DNA of 64,000 nt from Hydrococcus rivularis NIES-593. Its GTDB lineage: Bacteria; Cyanobacteriota; Cyanobacteriia; Cyanobacteriales; Microcystaceae. Both the position numbers and the translations under genes were made by a program. Each line of letters begins with the position of its first letter. The first letter of the stretch is position 1. The notes under the pieces are model-generated. The model did no database searches. It was not told the origin of the DNA and worked only from the letters and a program-made list of their open reading frames with translations. Shown one piece after another: positions 42,967 through 52,306 of the stretch. The stretch spans positions 248,001 to 312,000 of the forward strand of contig NZ_MRCB01000002.1 of NCBI RefSeq assembly GCF_001904635.1. Direction: 5' to 3'.

Positions 42967-43935
42967 ATGACTCGTAAAGCTTGCCTTATATTTAATCCCG
43001 TGGCTGGTCAAAGCGATCCAAACCAGGATTTAGAAACAATTAAAGTGCTTTTGTCACCTGAATTTGACCTAGATATTCAGATAACCTCACAAGAAGTCGA
43101 TGCTGACGAACTGGCCCAAAAAGCTGTAGAACGAGGTGTTGAAGTGATAATAGCGGCAGGGGGTGACGGCACCCTGTCAGCTGCCGCCGCTGCCACAGTG
43201 GGAACCGATATTCCCCTGGGTGCGATTTCTCGCGGTACTGCCAATGCCTTCGCTGCGGCTTTGAATCTTCCGAGTACGATTGAAGCAGCTTGTCGGGCAA
43301 TTTTAACGGGAAAAACGAAAAAAGTAGATGCAGCTATATGCAACGGTAAGGCAATGGTATTACTTGCCGGAGTTGGATTTGAAGCAGAAACGGTCGAAAA
43401 TACCTCGCGGCAGTTAAAAAATCGTTGGGGAATGCTGGCTTATGTAATGGCTGGAGTGCAACAGTTAAGTCAGCTTGAGGCTTTTGAGGTAGAAATCGAA
43501 ACTGACGACAAGATTATTCGCTCTCCCGCCGTTAATGCTGTAACTGTGGCTAATGCGGCACCGCCAACCTCGATTTTAGCTCAAGGACCGGCAGGAATTA
43601 TCTACGATGACGGGCTGTTGGATGTTACCATCGTCGCAGTCGAAAAATGGACTGATGCGATCGCGACATCTTATCATCTTTTACAAACGGGCAGAAGTGG
43701 TGATGCGGCTAGCCTCGATAAAATTGGCTATCTCAGAACTAAACGGGTAAAAATAACAACTCAGCCACCCCAGAAAGTCGTCTTAGATGGAGAAATTATC
43801 GGTACGACTCCGATTGAAGTTGAGTGTGTCCCTGACGGTTTAACCATTTGCATTCCCGAAACTCTAGCAGAAGAACCATCTGAAAAACTAGAGGGATTGC
43901 CCGGAGTAGAGGTAGAGATGAAGTCAGATACTTGA
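42967..43935 (+). CDS. YegS/DagK-family lipid kinase
   Basis: A 322-aa soluble kinase of the diacylglycerol kinase catalytic family. The nucleotide-binding signature is GGDGT at 65-69, with FNPVAGQSDPN at the start and GTANAFAAAL near residue 95. It phosphorylates diacylglycerol or a related lipid, affecting phosphatidate recycling or glycolipid balance. The C-terminal 25 residues are acidic and lie beyond the usual domain end. It lies 66 bases after rhomboid and upstream of YihY, all on one strand. Confidence 0.92.
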   Translation: MTRKACLIFNPVAGQSDPNQDLETIKVLLSPEFDLDIQITSQEVDADELAQKAVERGVEVIIAAGGDGTLSAAAAATVGTDIPLGAISRGTANAFAAALNLPSTIEAACRAILTGKTKKVDAAICNGKAMVLLAGVGFEAETVENTSRQLKNRWGMLAYVMAGVQQLSQLEAFEVEIETDDKIIRSPAVNAVTVANAAPPTSILAQGPAGIIYDDGLLDVTIVAVEKWTDAIATSYHLLQTGRSGDAASLDKIGYLRTKRVKITTQPPQKVVLDGEIIGTTPIEVECVPDGLTICIPETLAEEPSEKLEGLPGVEVEMKSDT

Positions 43936-43972
43936 AAAATCTATGATTGAAGTTGGTATACTCAGATCTTTT

Positions 43973-44070
43973 GGTTCGCTCTCGCTACGCTCAACATGAC
44001 GAAGTACTTTTCAGGTTCTGTCGCTCACTTGGCGGAGTACCTTGCACATTCTCTACTTTGGGGACAACCT
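43973..44070 (-). repeat. Dispersed intergenic repeat, copy 2 (inverted)
   Basis: The reverse complement begins AGGTTGTCCCCAAAGTAG and matches the copy at 17802-17900 over its full length at about 90% by eye. It fills most of the gap between the lipid kinase and YihY genes, and could separate their transcription. Confidence 0.75.
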
Positions 44071-44109
44071 GCTAGGAAGAAAAATTATTAGACTATCTGT
44101 GGATTTGGC

Positions 44110-44985
44110 ATGAAACTCCGTTCCCTTTTTAAACTATTGCAAGAGACTTTTCAGGAATGGCAAAAGGACAAAGCATCTCAATTAGCCGCAGCTCTAGCAT
44201 ATTACACGGTTTTCTCGATCGCGCCGCTATTAATTATCGCGATCGCGATTGCGGGTTCTATTTTCGGTCGAGAAGCTGCCAGAGGGGAGATTTTCACTCA
44301 ACTTCAAGAACTCCTTGGTAGCAAGGGGGCACAAGTCATTCAGAGTGCGATCGACAATGCCAATCAGCCCGATCTTAAAAGTTTTGCCTCTTTAATTAGT
44401 GTAGCCATTCTTTTATTGGGAGCTTCGGGCGTTTTTGCCGCACTTCAAGATTCTCTCAATCAGATTTGGAATGTCAAACCCAAGCCAGAACAAGGAATTT
44501 TGCCGATCGTCAGAAAACGCCTCCTATCTTTTGCAATGGTGCTTGCGATCGGCTTTTTACTGCTATTATCTTTGATTGTCAGTGCAGCACTGGCTGCCCT
44601 GAGCCATTTTGGACCCAGTTTTTTACTGGGTTTTGACTTTCTTTGGCAAATTTTAAATTTTCTCATCTCTTTTGGCTTTGTTTCGTTTCTGTTTGCTTTG
44701 ATCTACAAATATCTCCCAGATGTAAAAATTACTTGGCGAGATGTTTCGGTAGGAGCAATAATTACTGCTTTGCTCTTTACTATCGGCAAGCACTTACTAG
44801 GACTCTATTTAGGTAATAGCAGTTTTGGTTCGACCTATGGTGCTGCCGGTTCTTTGGTGGTTTTCTTGGTTTGGGTATATTATTCTTCCCAAATTCTCCT
44901 ATTTGGGGCAGAATTTACCCAGGTCTATGCCAGAAGGTATGGTTCGCAAATTCGACCAAACCGACACGCTCAGTTGTCACAATGA
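44110..44985 (+). CDS. YihY/BrkB-family inner-membrane protein
   Basis: A 291-aa protein with six transmembrane helices. Family hallmarks are KDKASQLAAALAYYTVFSIAPLLIIAIAI, the VFAALQDSLNQIWNVKP block and, late, GSTYGAAGSLVVFLVWVYYSSQILLFGAEFTQVYA. Once called RNase BN in error, the family is of unknown function and has been proposed to move lipids. Its closeness to a lipid kinase and rhomboid fits a membrane role. The C-terminal 15 residues are cytoplasmic and basic. Confidence 0.93.
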   Translation: MKLRSLFKLLQETFQEWQKDKASQLAAALAYYTVFSIAPLLIIAIAIAGSIFGREAARGEIFTQLQELLGSKGAQVIQSAIDNANQPDLKSFASLISVAILLLGASGVFAALQDSLNQIWNVKPKPEQGILPIVRKRLLSFAMVLAIGFLLLLSLIVSAALAALSHFGPSFLLGFDFLWQILNFLISFGFVSFLFALIYKYLPDVKITWRDVSVGAIITALLFTIGKHLLGLYLGNSSFGSTYGAAGSLVVFLVWVYYSSQILLFGAEFTQVYARRYGSQIRPNRHAQLSQ

Positions 44986-45009
44986 CAATTCAGATCGCTG
45001 TTTTGGTCG

Positions 45010-45669
45010 TCAATCGGCCCACTTACGCAACAAGTTAGAATGGGTTTTTGAGAGTAAGTCAAATTCGAGGGTTTTCCCCTCCTTCGCGAATATAGATCGA
45101 CGCACCGTATCCAACTCAAAGAGGATTTCCCGTTCTGAGGGATCGCGCACCAAACTTTGAATCCAGCCGACGGCAACCAACCTCGCCCCTTCGGTTACGG
45201 GTTCTACTCGATGAAGCATCGAAGATGGATAGACAATTGCCGAACCTGCTTCTAGTTTATAACTGCGATCGCCGTCCATCGTTGCAACGACTAACTCGCC
45301 ACCGGAATAAGTATTCGGAGAACTGAGAAAGAGCGTAAATGAGACATCCGAACGCCACTTGCCCATAAAGGCATTATCGGTATGGCTGCCGTAGGACATT
45401 CCTTTTTCGTAGCGGCTAAACAGAATTGAGTGAATAATTTTCGGCAGGACGGCAGTTTTTAGTAAAAGATTGCGCTCTAGGGCTGCCTTAACCAGATCTG
45501 TCAGCTCTACAGACCGTTCGGAAGTTTTTTCCAATTGTATATTGTTTTTGACGAGCTTAGCATGCCAACCTGCGGTCGTTTTTCCATCCACAAAGTTAGC
45601 TTGAGATAAACTCTCAACAACAAATTGGAGTTCTTCTGGGGTAAGAATGTTATCGATAGCCAGAATCAT
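45010..45669 (-). CDS. PiuC-type Fe(II)/2-oxoglutarate dioxygenase
   Basis: A 219-aa double-stranded beta-helix oxygenase of the PKHD/PiuC type. Iron ligands are H96, D98 (YGSHTDNAFMG) and H153 (SSMLHRVEPV); R163 (EGARLVAVGW) would bind 2-oxoglutarate. Family members are often iron-regulated and sit near TonB siderophore receptors; none is present here, so its substrate (perhaps a peptide or protein side chain) is unknown. It is convergent with YihY, with 24 bases between stops. Confidence 0.92.
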   Translation of the reverse strand: MILAIDNILTPEELQFVVESLSQANFVDGKTTAGWHAKLVKNNIQLEKTSERSVELTDLVKAALERNLLLKTAVLPKIIHSILFSRYEKGMSYGSHTDNAFMGKWRSDVSFTLFLSSPNTYSGGELVVATMDGDRSYKLEAGSAIVYPSSMLHRVEPVTEGARLVAVGWIQSLVRDPSEREILFELDTVRRSIFAKEGKTLEFDLLSKTHSNLLRKWAD

Positions 45670-45821
45670 TATACAGAGAAAGAGAGAAAAATATCACCTA
45701 AAGCTTGACCATGGTATGCTTGACAAGCTTTATCAATTAGAAGTAATCTTACCGTTTAAGTTAAAGAAAATACAGCCTGCTATGCTAGCGAACTTCAGGA
45801 GACTAATTGAGGAGGAAGACT

Positions 45822-46049
45822 ATGAATTCTAAGGCAGTCAGCTTGTTTCTCGCCGTTACCTTAGCGACTACTCTCGGTGCTTGTGGTGGCGCTCAAAACA
45901 CCGAAGGTGGCGAAGCTGGTAAAGAAACGACTCAACCTACACAACAAGCGCCTGCTAGTCCTGCTGGTGAGGCAGATGAAGGCGGTGAAGGCGGCGAAGG
46001 CGGCGAAGGCGGCGAAGGTGATGAAGGCGGCGAAGGTGGCGAAGGCTAG
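45822..46049 (+). CDS. Small lipoprotein with acidic Gly/Glu repeat tail
   Basis: A 75-aa precursor. A lipoprotein signal ends at LGACGG, so the mature protein is anchored by its N-terminal Cys. A short Thr/Gln/Pro/Ala linker is followed by a tail made of GGEGGEGG-type repeats with two Asp interruptions (from about 45970 to the stop). AGGAGG in front of the ATG at 45822 fixes the start; the frame is open from 45807. The DNA repeat GGCGAAGGC makes length change by slippage likely. Cation binding by the acidic tail is conceivable but unproven. Confidence 0.75.
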   Translation: MNSKAVSLFLAVTLATTLGACGGAQNTEGGEAGKETTQPTQQAPASPAGEADEGGEGGEGGEGGEGDEGGEGGEG

Positions 46050-46078
46050 AGGACAATAGAAAAAGCCGTGTCAGAGAT

Positions 46079-46106
46079 GTAGAGACATGGTATGCCATGT
46101 CCCTAC
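46079..46106. terminator. GTAGRGAC-class hairpin between convergent genes
   Basis: GACATGG (46084-46090) and CCATGTC (46095-46101) pair around TATG, extended by flanking GTAG and CTAC. It sits in the 85-base gap between the ends of the lipoprotein gene and gyrA and may serve both directions. Confidence 0.5.
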
Positions 46107-46134
46107 TGACTCTTTAATGGATTGCAGATACTTT

Positions 46135-48702
46135 CTACTCTGCTTCGGGATCTTCTTCGCCTTCAGCCGAGGGTGGAACTAGAGCAACTGCCGCGATCGC
46201 GTCGTCATCGTCAAGACGTTGCACCCTAACTCCCGTCGCCATCCGCGATTGCAGCGAGATGGCATCTACTGCCTGACGAATAATAATGCCTCGGTTAGAG
46301 ACGATCATCATCTCATCTTCCCGATTGACCACGTGAATGGCAATCAAGCGGTCTTGTGCAGAACGGAACTTGATCGCTCTCACGCCCATACCTGCCCGCT
46401 TTTGCAGTCGGAATTGCGAGACTGGTACTCGCTTGCCATATCCGCAAGTGGTAATGGCCAGCAGCCAAGGACCTTGATTGGCTTCTTCCGAGGAGACTAA
46501 TTCCTCATTTTCAAGGGTTTCATCTTCCGATTCTTCCTCAGCCGTACCGATACGAGCAACGACTTGACTGGGTAGGATATCCATACTGATGAGTTCGTCG
46601 CCTTCTTTTAGTTTCATTGCTTTTACGCCTCGCGTGGCGCGACCTAAAGGACGCAATTGCTGGCTGTCGGCTTTGAAGTGAATTGCCATGCCTCCTTTGG
46701 AACCAAGAATGATGCTATCCTCTTCGCGAGCAAGTCTTACCCAGCGCAGTTGGTCGCCTTCTTCTAAGGAAATGGCAATGAGTCCGTTGGCACGAATATT
46801 GCTGAAGGCTGAGAGTGCGGTTTTTTTGATGTAGCCTTTGCGCGTCAGCATGATCAGGTAGTCATTTTCGGTAAATTCTTGCACCGCTATAATTGAGGTA
46901 ATCTTCTCCCCTTGGGAAATGGGTAGCAGTTGCACGATAGGCACGCCTCTGGCAGAGCGCGATCCGGCAGGAATGTGGTAAGCATTGAGCGTATAAACTA
47001 CGCCGCGATCGCTAAAGAACAGGATGTTATCGTGATCGCAGCAAGTCAAGAAATGCTCTACGACATCATCCTCTTTGATTTTCGCTGCTGCTTTGCCTCT
47101 GGTTGCTCGATTTTGCGCCCCAAAAGTATTGACGGGCATTCGCTTGATGTAACCCTGTTCGGTTAATAAAATAACTGCCTGTTCGTTGGCAATTAGGTCG
47201 GTATCGACCAGTTCTCCTTCTGCCTGTATGATTTCTGTTCGTCGGGGGGTTGCGTAGGCTGTCTTGATTTGCTGGACTTCTTGTTCGATAATGGCTTCGA
47301 TCCGTTCTCGCCGCGCCAGAATGTCCTGCAAGTCGGCAATTTTAGCTTGCAGTTCTTCGTGTTCGGCTTGAATCTTTTCGGCTTCTAATGCCGTCAAACG
47401 TCGCAGTTGCATTTGTAGAATGGCATCGGCTTGCGCTTCAGACAAGCTAAATCGTTCTACCAGTTGTGTTTTTGCCGTTGCTGTATCTGCCGCCCCTCGA
47501 ATTAGCTGAATGACCGCATCTAAATTGCCGAGAGCAATCAATAAGCCTTGCAAGATATGGTCTCTTTCTTCGGCTTTGCGCAGTTCGTACTGAGTGCGTC
47601 GGGTAATGGTTTCGATGCGGAAATCAATGAAGACTTGGAGAAATTGCTTCAGACTGAGGAGGTGGGGTTCTCCGTTGACCAGCGCCAGCATATTGGCACC
47701 GAAGTTAGCTTGTATGGGAGTCTGCTTGTAGAGGTTATTGAGAACGACGCGGGGATAGGCATCTCGCTTGAGTTCGATGACGATGCGCATGCCATCGCGA
47801 TCGCTTTCATCCCGAATGTCGGAAATTCCTTCAATCTTTTTATCGTTAACCAGTTCGGCGATTTTCTCGATGAGCGCTGCTTTATTGGTTTGATAGGGCA
47901 GTTGAGTGATGATAATCGCTTCTCTGTCGGGACGACCATGCTGTTCGATGGTTTCAATTTGGGCGACTCCTCGCATGATAATCGAACCGCGTCCCGTAGT
48001 GTATGCCTCTTTAATTCCAATGCGACCTAAAATCTGTCCTCCGGTAGGAAAGTCGGGACCGGGAATATAGCGCATCAAGTCGGCATCGCTCATCTGTGGG
48101 TTGTGCAGCAGTGCCACAACTCCATCGACCAGTTCTCCTAAGTTGTGAGGAGGAATATTTGTTGCCATCCCCACCGCAATTCCCGACGATCCATTGAGGA
48201 GTAACTGAGGAATCCTGGCAGGTAAGACGACGGGTTCCTGTTGCGAACCGTCAAAGTTATCGACGAAATCGACGGTTTCTGCTTCGATATCTCGAAGCAG
48301 GGCGTTAGTTGATAGCGATTGCAAGCGACATTCGGTATAACGCATCGCGGCGGGCGGGTCGTTGTCCACCGAACCGAAATTGCCATGTCCTTCGATGAGG
48401 GGATGGCGCATGGAAAAGTCTTGCGCCATTCGCACTAGGGCATCGTATACTGCCGTATCGCCGTGAGGATGGTACTTACCCAAAACTTCCCCGACCACGC
48501 GAGCGCATTTACGAAATGGGCGATCGTGGGTCAATCCCAGTTCGTACATTGCGTAGAGAATACGGCGATGTACTGGTTTGAGACCATCTCTGGCATCGGG
48601 AAGCGCCCGTCCTACAATAACGCTCATCGCGTACTCTAAGTAAGATCGGGACATTTCGTTGCTCAGATCCGTAGGAATAATCCGATCTTGAGAGAAGGTC
48701 AT
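46135..48702 (-). CDS. gyrA: DNA gyrase subunit A
   Basis: An 855-aa type IIA topoisomerase subunit. Catalytic Y122 in AAMRYTE falls at the same position number as in E. coli GyrA. The quinolone pocket reads [13 protein letters not shown], with Thr at 83 (Ser in E. coli) and Asp at 87. The C-terminal six-blade domain follows from about residue 510; the GyrA-box area reads QNRATRGKA, a relaxed version of QRRGGKG, so wrapping may be weaker or the box may be elsewhere. A ParC-like role cannot be ruled out without a second homologue to compare. The acidic tail EGEEDPEAE is normal. Confidence 0.93.
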   Translation of the reverse strand: MTFSQDRIIPTDLSNEMSRSYLEYAMSVIVGRALPDARDGLKPVHRRILYAMYELGLTHDRPFRKCARVVGEVLGKYHPHGDTAVYDALVRMAQDFSMRHPLIEGHGNFGSVDNDPPAAMRYTECRLQSLSTNALLRDIEAETVDFVDNFDGSQQEPVVLPARIPQLLLNGSSGIAVGMATNIPPHNLGELVDGVVALLHNPQMSDADLMRYIPGPDFPTGGQILGRIGIKEAYTTGRGSIIMRGVAQIETIEQHGRPDREAIIITQLPYQTNKAALIEKIAELVNDKKIEGISDIRDESDRDGMRIVIELKRDAYPRVVLNNLYKQTPIQANFGANMLALVNGEPHLLSLKQFLQVFIDFRIETITRRTQYELRKAEERDHILQGLLIALGNLDAVIQLIRGAADTATAKTQLVERFSLSEAQADAILQMQLRRLTALEAEKIQAEHEELQAKIADLQDILARRERIEAIIEQEVQQIKTAYATPRRTEIIQAEGELVDTDLIANEQAVILLTEQGYIKRMPVNTFGAQNRATRGKAAAKIKEDDVVEHFLTCCDHDNILFFSDRGVVYTLNAYHIPAGSRSARGVPIVQLLPISQGEKITSIIAVQEFTENDYLIMLTRKGYIKKTALSAFSNIRANGLIAISLEEGDQLRWVRLAREEDSIILGSKGGMAIHFKADSQQLRPLGRATRGVKAMKLKEGDELISMDILPSQVVARIGTAEEESEDETLENEELVSSEEANQGPWLLAITTCGYGKRVPVSQFRLQKRAGMGVRAIKFRSAQDRLIAIHVVNREDEMMIVSNRGIIIRQAVDAISLQSRMATGVRVQRLDDDDAIAAVALVPPSAEGEEDPEAE

Positions 48703-48981
48703 AGGGGAAAAAACTCCGTTAATCTGTATAATATAAGAGACAGACAGCTAAAAAGCAATTATAACGAGCAAAAAACGCCTTCTTTTTAACAGAGAAGACT
48801 GAAAAAACCGCGAGTTTCCTAACTATTTTAACACGCAGAGTCTCTTTTTGGCTTTGGCTAAGACTGCTTCAAAAATCGAGGATAGCTCTAAGCTTTTGAT
48901 TTTGAGGGGTTAAGTTTTTTTTAGATTGTGGCGATCGCCTGGCAAAATCAGAATCAAAAAAATATTTACTTTTAATATATC

Positions 48982-49152
48982 CTACCTAAATATTTTTGGT
49001 GCAAATAAATATAATAGTAATTTTTCTAAAGGATTATTTGGATCGAGCATTAAATGATAAAACCCTTTAACCAGATAAGCAAAAGCTATTAAAAATAGCA
49101 AAAAAGACCCAAAAAACCAAATTTTATCCGAATTAAATCTTAAAAATCTCAT
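48982..49152 (-). CDS. Possible 56-aa single-pass membrane peptide
   Basis: An open frame from ATG at 49152 encodes a basic start, one hydrophobic helix (WFFGSFLLFLIAFAYLV) and an amphipathic end with DPNNPLEKLLLYL. The composition is that of a real membrane peptide, but no ribosome site is evident. It lies in the 518-base gap upstream of gyrA, which is otherwise A/T-rich and without a recognised gene. Confidence 0.35.
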   Translation of the reverse strand: MRFLRFNSDKIWFFGSFLLFLIAFAYLVKGFYHLMLDPNNPLEKLLLYLFAPKIFR

Positions 49153-49250
49153 ATTTTCAATCTATTTTTCGTTTGCAATCGCTGGCTCTATCGCCAAATA
49201 TATAATGAATAATCAAAAGCTTGCCCAAGAGGAATTTTCACCAACGCTTT

Positions 49251-49415
49251 ATGCAAATTTCTCCATCAATGCTTATGGCGCTCTTAGCTGCTAAAAACAT
49301 TCTCGGAGAGGAACACGATCTCTGGAACGTCAATACGGAACGCTCCTATCACGAGGAATTTACTCAACAAGAGTGGCAAAAACGACAACAGGAATTAAAA
49401 GCAGCGCAAGTCTAA
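49251..49415 (+). CDS. Small hypothetical protein, about 54 aa
   Basis: The frame extends back to a TTG at 49221; I choose the ATG at 49251, though an ATG at 49269 is also possible. The product has a short hydrophobic start (SPSMLMALLAAKNIL) and a charged helical end (EFTQQEWQKRQQELKAAQV). The ribosome site AGAGG lies too far (about 16 bases) to be convincing. No family is recognised. Confidence 0.4.
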   Translation: MQISPSMLMALLAAKNILGEEHDLWNVNTERSYHEEFTQQEWQKRQQELKAAQV

Positions 49416-49431
49416 GATAAGTCGTTAGAAG

Positions 49432-49452
49432 GGGTAAGGCAATGCCTTGCCC
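49432..49452. repeat. Short intergenic hairpin of the GGGNAAGGC type
   Basis: GGGTAAGGC (49432-49440) pairs with GCCTTGCCC (49444-49452), with one G-T pair and a 3-base loop, just after a small ORF. It is related to the hairpin after argG (21113) in core sequence. Confidence 0.5.
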
Positions 49453-49506
49453 TGACAAAACGCTCTTAGCAGATTGGCACGAGGATAGTTAGACACTTTA
49501 ATTTTC

Positions 49507-51258
49507 ATGTTATATACACTCGTCGTTTGGACGATACTAATTTTTGTTTGTCCTGCTATCGGAATAGCCGTTCTCAATTGGTTAAAAGCAGATTGCTTCG
49601 ATCGCAGGAGCGATCGCTTGATGATTGCCGTTTGGTTGGGGACGATCGCTCTTAGTATATCCTTGCTTGCCATCTCGCTGGTCGTTCCCCTATCGCCGTT
49701 GGTCGGCGGGACAGTCGCGATCGCTTTAGTTGCATTGTCTTTGGGATCGCGCCAGGCGAGGAGGGAGATTTTTAGTTTTCAATCGCTTCTTTCTCTGAAA
49801 TTAATTACAGGATGTCTCGCTGTAGAAATAATCGTCGCCGCTTTAACGACCCAACAAATTAATTGGTTTGATACGGGTCTTTACCATCTCGGTTCCATTC
49901 AATGGCTATCTCAATTTGGAGCCGTTCCTGGATTGGCTTTAATTCATTCTAGATTTGGGTTTACCTCATCTTGGTTTGCTTTTTCTGCCCCATTAACTCC
50001 TCAATTTTTAGGCGATCGCATCGGGGCAATTACTAACGGATTTGTCTTTTTAATTTATGTTTTCTATTTTTTAATCTGTTTGCGTCGAGGAATTAGCAAA
50101 AATCTTCGATTATCCGATTGTTTTTTTATTTTCTTTTCAGGCGTAATTATTGGTGCCTATACTTTATCGGCTTTTTTGAAAGAATCTATCCTGGTATCCT
50201 TTTCTCCTGACGTTCCGATAACGTTTCTTGTCGGCATCACAGCTTGGAGTATTTTAGTCATTTCCAACTATCGTCGATCGCCTTTAGCAGAGGAGAATAC
50301 TTCTTATTTAGATGCCTATCTTATCCCGCTGATTCTCTCTGTTGGAGCAGTTAGTATAAAGTTGAGTGCCCTTCCTCTTTTGGCGATTGGCTTCTTGTTT
50401 TATATTTTTGGGAAAAAGTTAGCGATCGAACGAGTTTTTGTGGGAGTTATCCTAGTCGCTATTGCGTTACTACCAAATGCTCTGTTTAGCATCACTACCT
50501 CTGGATGTCCCTTCTATCCTTCCCAGTTCATGTGCGTCGATCTACCTTGGTCGGTTCCAGAACAAACCATTGCCAATGAAACGTCAAAGATAACCGGATT
50601 GGATGTGCCGTCTGGTAGCGATAATTTTTTATTGGCTGCCTTACAAAAGCGATTTGCCTGGATAAAATCTTCAATTAAATTACAAATAATGCTTCTATTA
50701 TTTGTAACTTCACTAATTTTATCAATATGGATGTTAGTAATATCGAGAAGCTCAAAATTCATCAAAACTAGGGGAGGAGATTGGATAATTGCTTTGGGAA
50801 TTTTAGGAACTTCTTTTATATATACTAAAATTCCTTTGTTAAGATTTGCTATGGGATATTTAATTGCAATTCCTGCCTTATTTTTAGCTAAATATTATTT
50901 GGTTAGGGAAGAGAAAAACTTTATCTTATCTCATTTTTTCAAAATAATCGAATTGGCTAGAGTTAAACAATTTACTCGCTTAGGAGCAATTGGCTTAGCT
51001 GTAGTTTCTGTTGCGATCGCGGGAGGACAATCTCGCCTAGTTTTTCCCTCTAAATTACCGAGTTTTGATTTAATATATGCAAAAATTAATGATGTAGAGT
51101 ACACCTATCCAGCAAACTGGACGAATAAATGCTGGATTACTAAATTGCCTTGTTCGGAAGTAGAAATAAAAAATGATATTAAATTGCGCGATCCAGCTAA
51201 GGGAATAGGAGCGGGATTTATTCGCAATGAACCCAAAAATAGTGAGATTGAGAGATGA
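49507..51258 (+). CDS. Polytopic membrane protein, LIC_10190-like
   Basis: A 583-aa protein with about 12 hydrophobic helices and a C-terminal soluble segment containing KCWITKLPCSEVEI. The loop DTGLYHLGSIQWLSQFGAVPGLALIHSRFG between helices has the Asp/His/Arg layout seen in membrane glycosyltransferases or polymerases that use lipid-linked sugars, and matches my memory of the LIC_10190 membrane family. The exact activity is unknown. It leads two GT2 genes on the same strand (60 and 64-base gaps), suggesting a glycan-assembly operon. Confidence 0.7.
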   Translation: MLYTLVVWTILIFVCPAIGIAVLNWLKADCFDRRSDRLMIAVWLGTIALSISLLAISLVVPLSPLVGGTVAIALVALSLGSRQARREIFSFQSLLSLKLITGCLAVEIIVAALTTQQINWFDTGLYHLGSIQWLSQFGAVPGLALIHSRFGFTSSWFAFSAPLTPQFLGDRIGAITNGFVFLIYVFYFLICLRRGISKNLRLSDCFFIFFSGVIIGAYTLSAFLKESILVSFSPDVPITFLVGITAWSILVISNYRRSPLAEENTSYLDAYLIPLILSVGAVSIKLSALPLLAIGFLFYIFGKKLAIERVFVGVILVAIALLPNALFSITTSGCPFYPSQFMCVDLPWSVPEQTIANETSKITGLDVPSGSDNFLLAALQKRFAWIKSSIKLQIMLLLFVTSLILSIWMLVISRSSKFIKTRGGDWIIALGILGTSFIYTKIPLLRFAMGYLIAIPALFLAKYYLVREEKNFILSHFFKIIELARVKQFTRLGAIGLAVVSVAIAGGQSRLVFPSKLPSFDLIYAKINDVEYTYPANWTNKCWITKLPCSEVEIKNDIKLRDPAKGIGAGFIRNEPKNSEIER

Positions 51259-51318
51259 TTGACATAAGAAAATTCTCGCTTATTGTAGATTTTATTAAAC
51301 CGTCAAAATCATCGGAGC

Positions 51319-52242
51319 ATGGAGTACAAATCTAGACCGTTTGTTTCTGCGATCGTTCCGGTTTTCAACGATTCCGAGCATCTGAAAATTTGTTTGGAAG
51401 CTCTAGAAAAACAGACCTATCCAAAAGAGCTTTATGAAATAATTGTTGTCGATAACGGTTCGAGCGATCGCGAAAAAGTTCAAAGCATTATCGCTCGATT
51501 TAGACAAGCTATTTTAACCGATGAAAGCATTCCGGGTTCCTACGCTGCTCGCAATAAAGGAATCTCGCTAGCTAAAGGAGAAGTAATCGCTTTCACCGAT
51601 GCAGATTGTATTCCTGCTCCAAATTGGATAGAAAAAGGAGTAAACAATCTGCTCAAAGTTCCTAACTGCGGGCAAGTGGTCGGTAAAGTAGACCTTTTTT
51701 TCAAAAACCCAGATCGACCGACAGCCATCGAACTTTATGAAAGTATTACTGCCTTTCCTCAAGAGAAATTACTTAAGGAGTATAAAGGTGGGGCTACCGC
51801 CAATGTTTTTACCTTTAAAGAAGTCATCGATCGCGTCGGAGCTTTCGATGCAAGTTTAAAATCGAATGGCGATCTTGAGTGGGGAGCGCGGGTTTTTGCT
51901 AAAGGATACGTGCAAATTTATGCCGATGACGTATGCGTGGCGCATCCAGCAAGATATTCTCTGGCTCAACTATACAAAAGAACGATCAGATTAGCAGCAG
52001 GAAGCTATCAGCGACAGTGTAAAAACGTGTCTTCTCGCATACAAAAGCAGAAGCTGTTTCTCGATTGTTTATGGCGCAATATGATTCCTCCTTTATTTTT
52101 TGTCTTTAATGCTTTTCGAGATTCGCGCTTGCAAGGATTGAACCAGAAAATTCAAGTGTCTCTGATTATGTTTTATGTCAGATACGTAAGTGCTTGGGAA
52201 CTGTGTCGGCTTCAATTAGGAGCAACGTCAGCGAGGGAATAA
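51319..52242 (+). CDS. GT2-family glycosyltransferase (first)
   Basis: A 307-aa GT-A inverting glycosyltransferase. It starts FVSAIVPVFNDSEHLKICLEAL, has the VVDNGSSD nucleotide-binding segment, the TDADC metal-binding DxD (about residue 94) and the acceptor-side base region SLKSNGDLEWGARV. The C-terminus (about 240-300) is hydrophobic and basic and may lie on the membrane. It probably transfers a sugar to a lipid-linked or surface glycan, together with the genes on either side. Confidence 0.92.
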   Translation: MEYKSRPFVSAIVPVFNDSEHLKICLEALEKQTYPKELYEIIVVDNGSSDREKVQSIIARFRQAILTDESIPGSYAARNKGISLAKGEVIAFTDADCIPAPNWIEKGVNNLLKVPNCGQVVGKVDLFFKNPDRPTAIELYESITAFPQEKLLKEYKGGATANVFTFKEVIDRVGAFDASLKSNGDLEWGARVFAKGYVQIYADDVCVAHPARYSLAQLYKRTIRLAAGSYQRQCKNVSSRIQKQKLFLDCLWRNMIPPLFFVFNAFRDSRLQGLNQKIQVSLIMFYVRYVSAWELCRLQLGATSARE

Positions 52243-52306
52243 AAAACTTTCTGAGGATAAGCGAGACTGGAAATTCCACCGCTCATTTTGACAAAAATAT
52301 AAAACT

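Noticed and set aside
45877-46059. Lys/Ala-repeat frame overlapping the lipoprotein gene
   Set aside because: It is the repeat tract read in another frame; the lipoprotein frame has the signal peptide and ribosome site.
47548-48030. 160-codon antisense frame within gyrA
   Set aside because: Long antisense frames are common opposite conserved genes; no start signal or domain is seen.
46135-48702. Reading Thr83 in GyrA as acquired quinolone resistance
   Set aside because: Thr and Ser both occur naturally at this position; sequence alone does not show a change.
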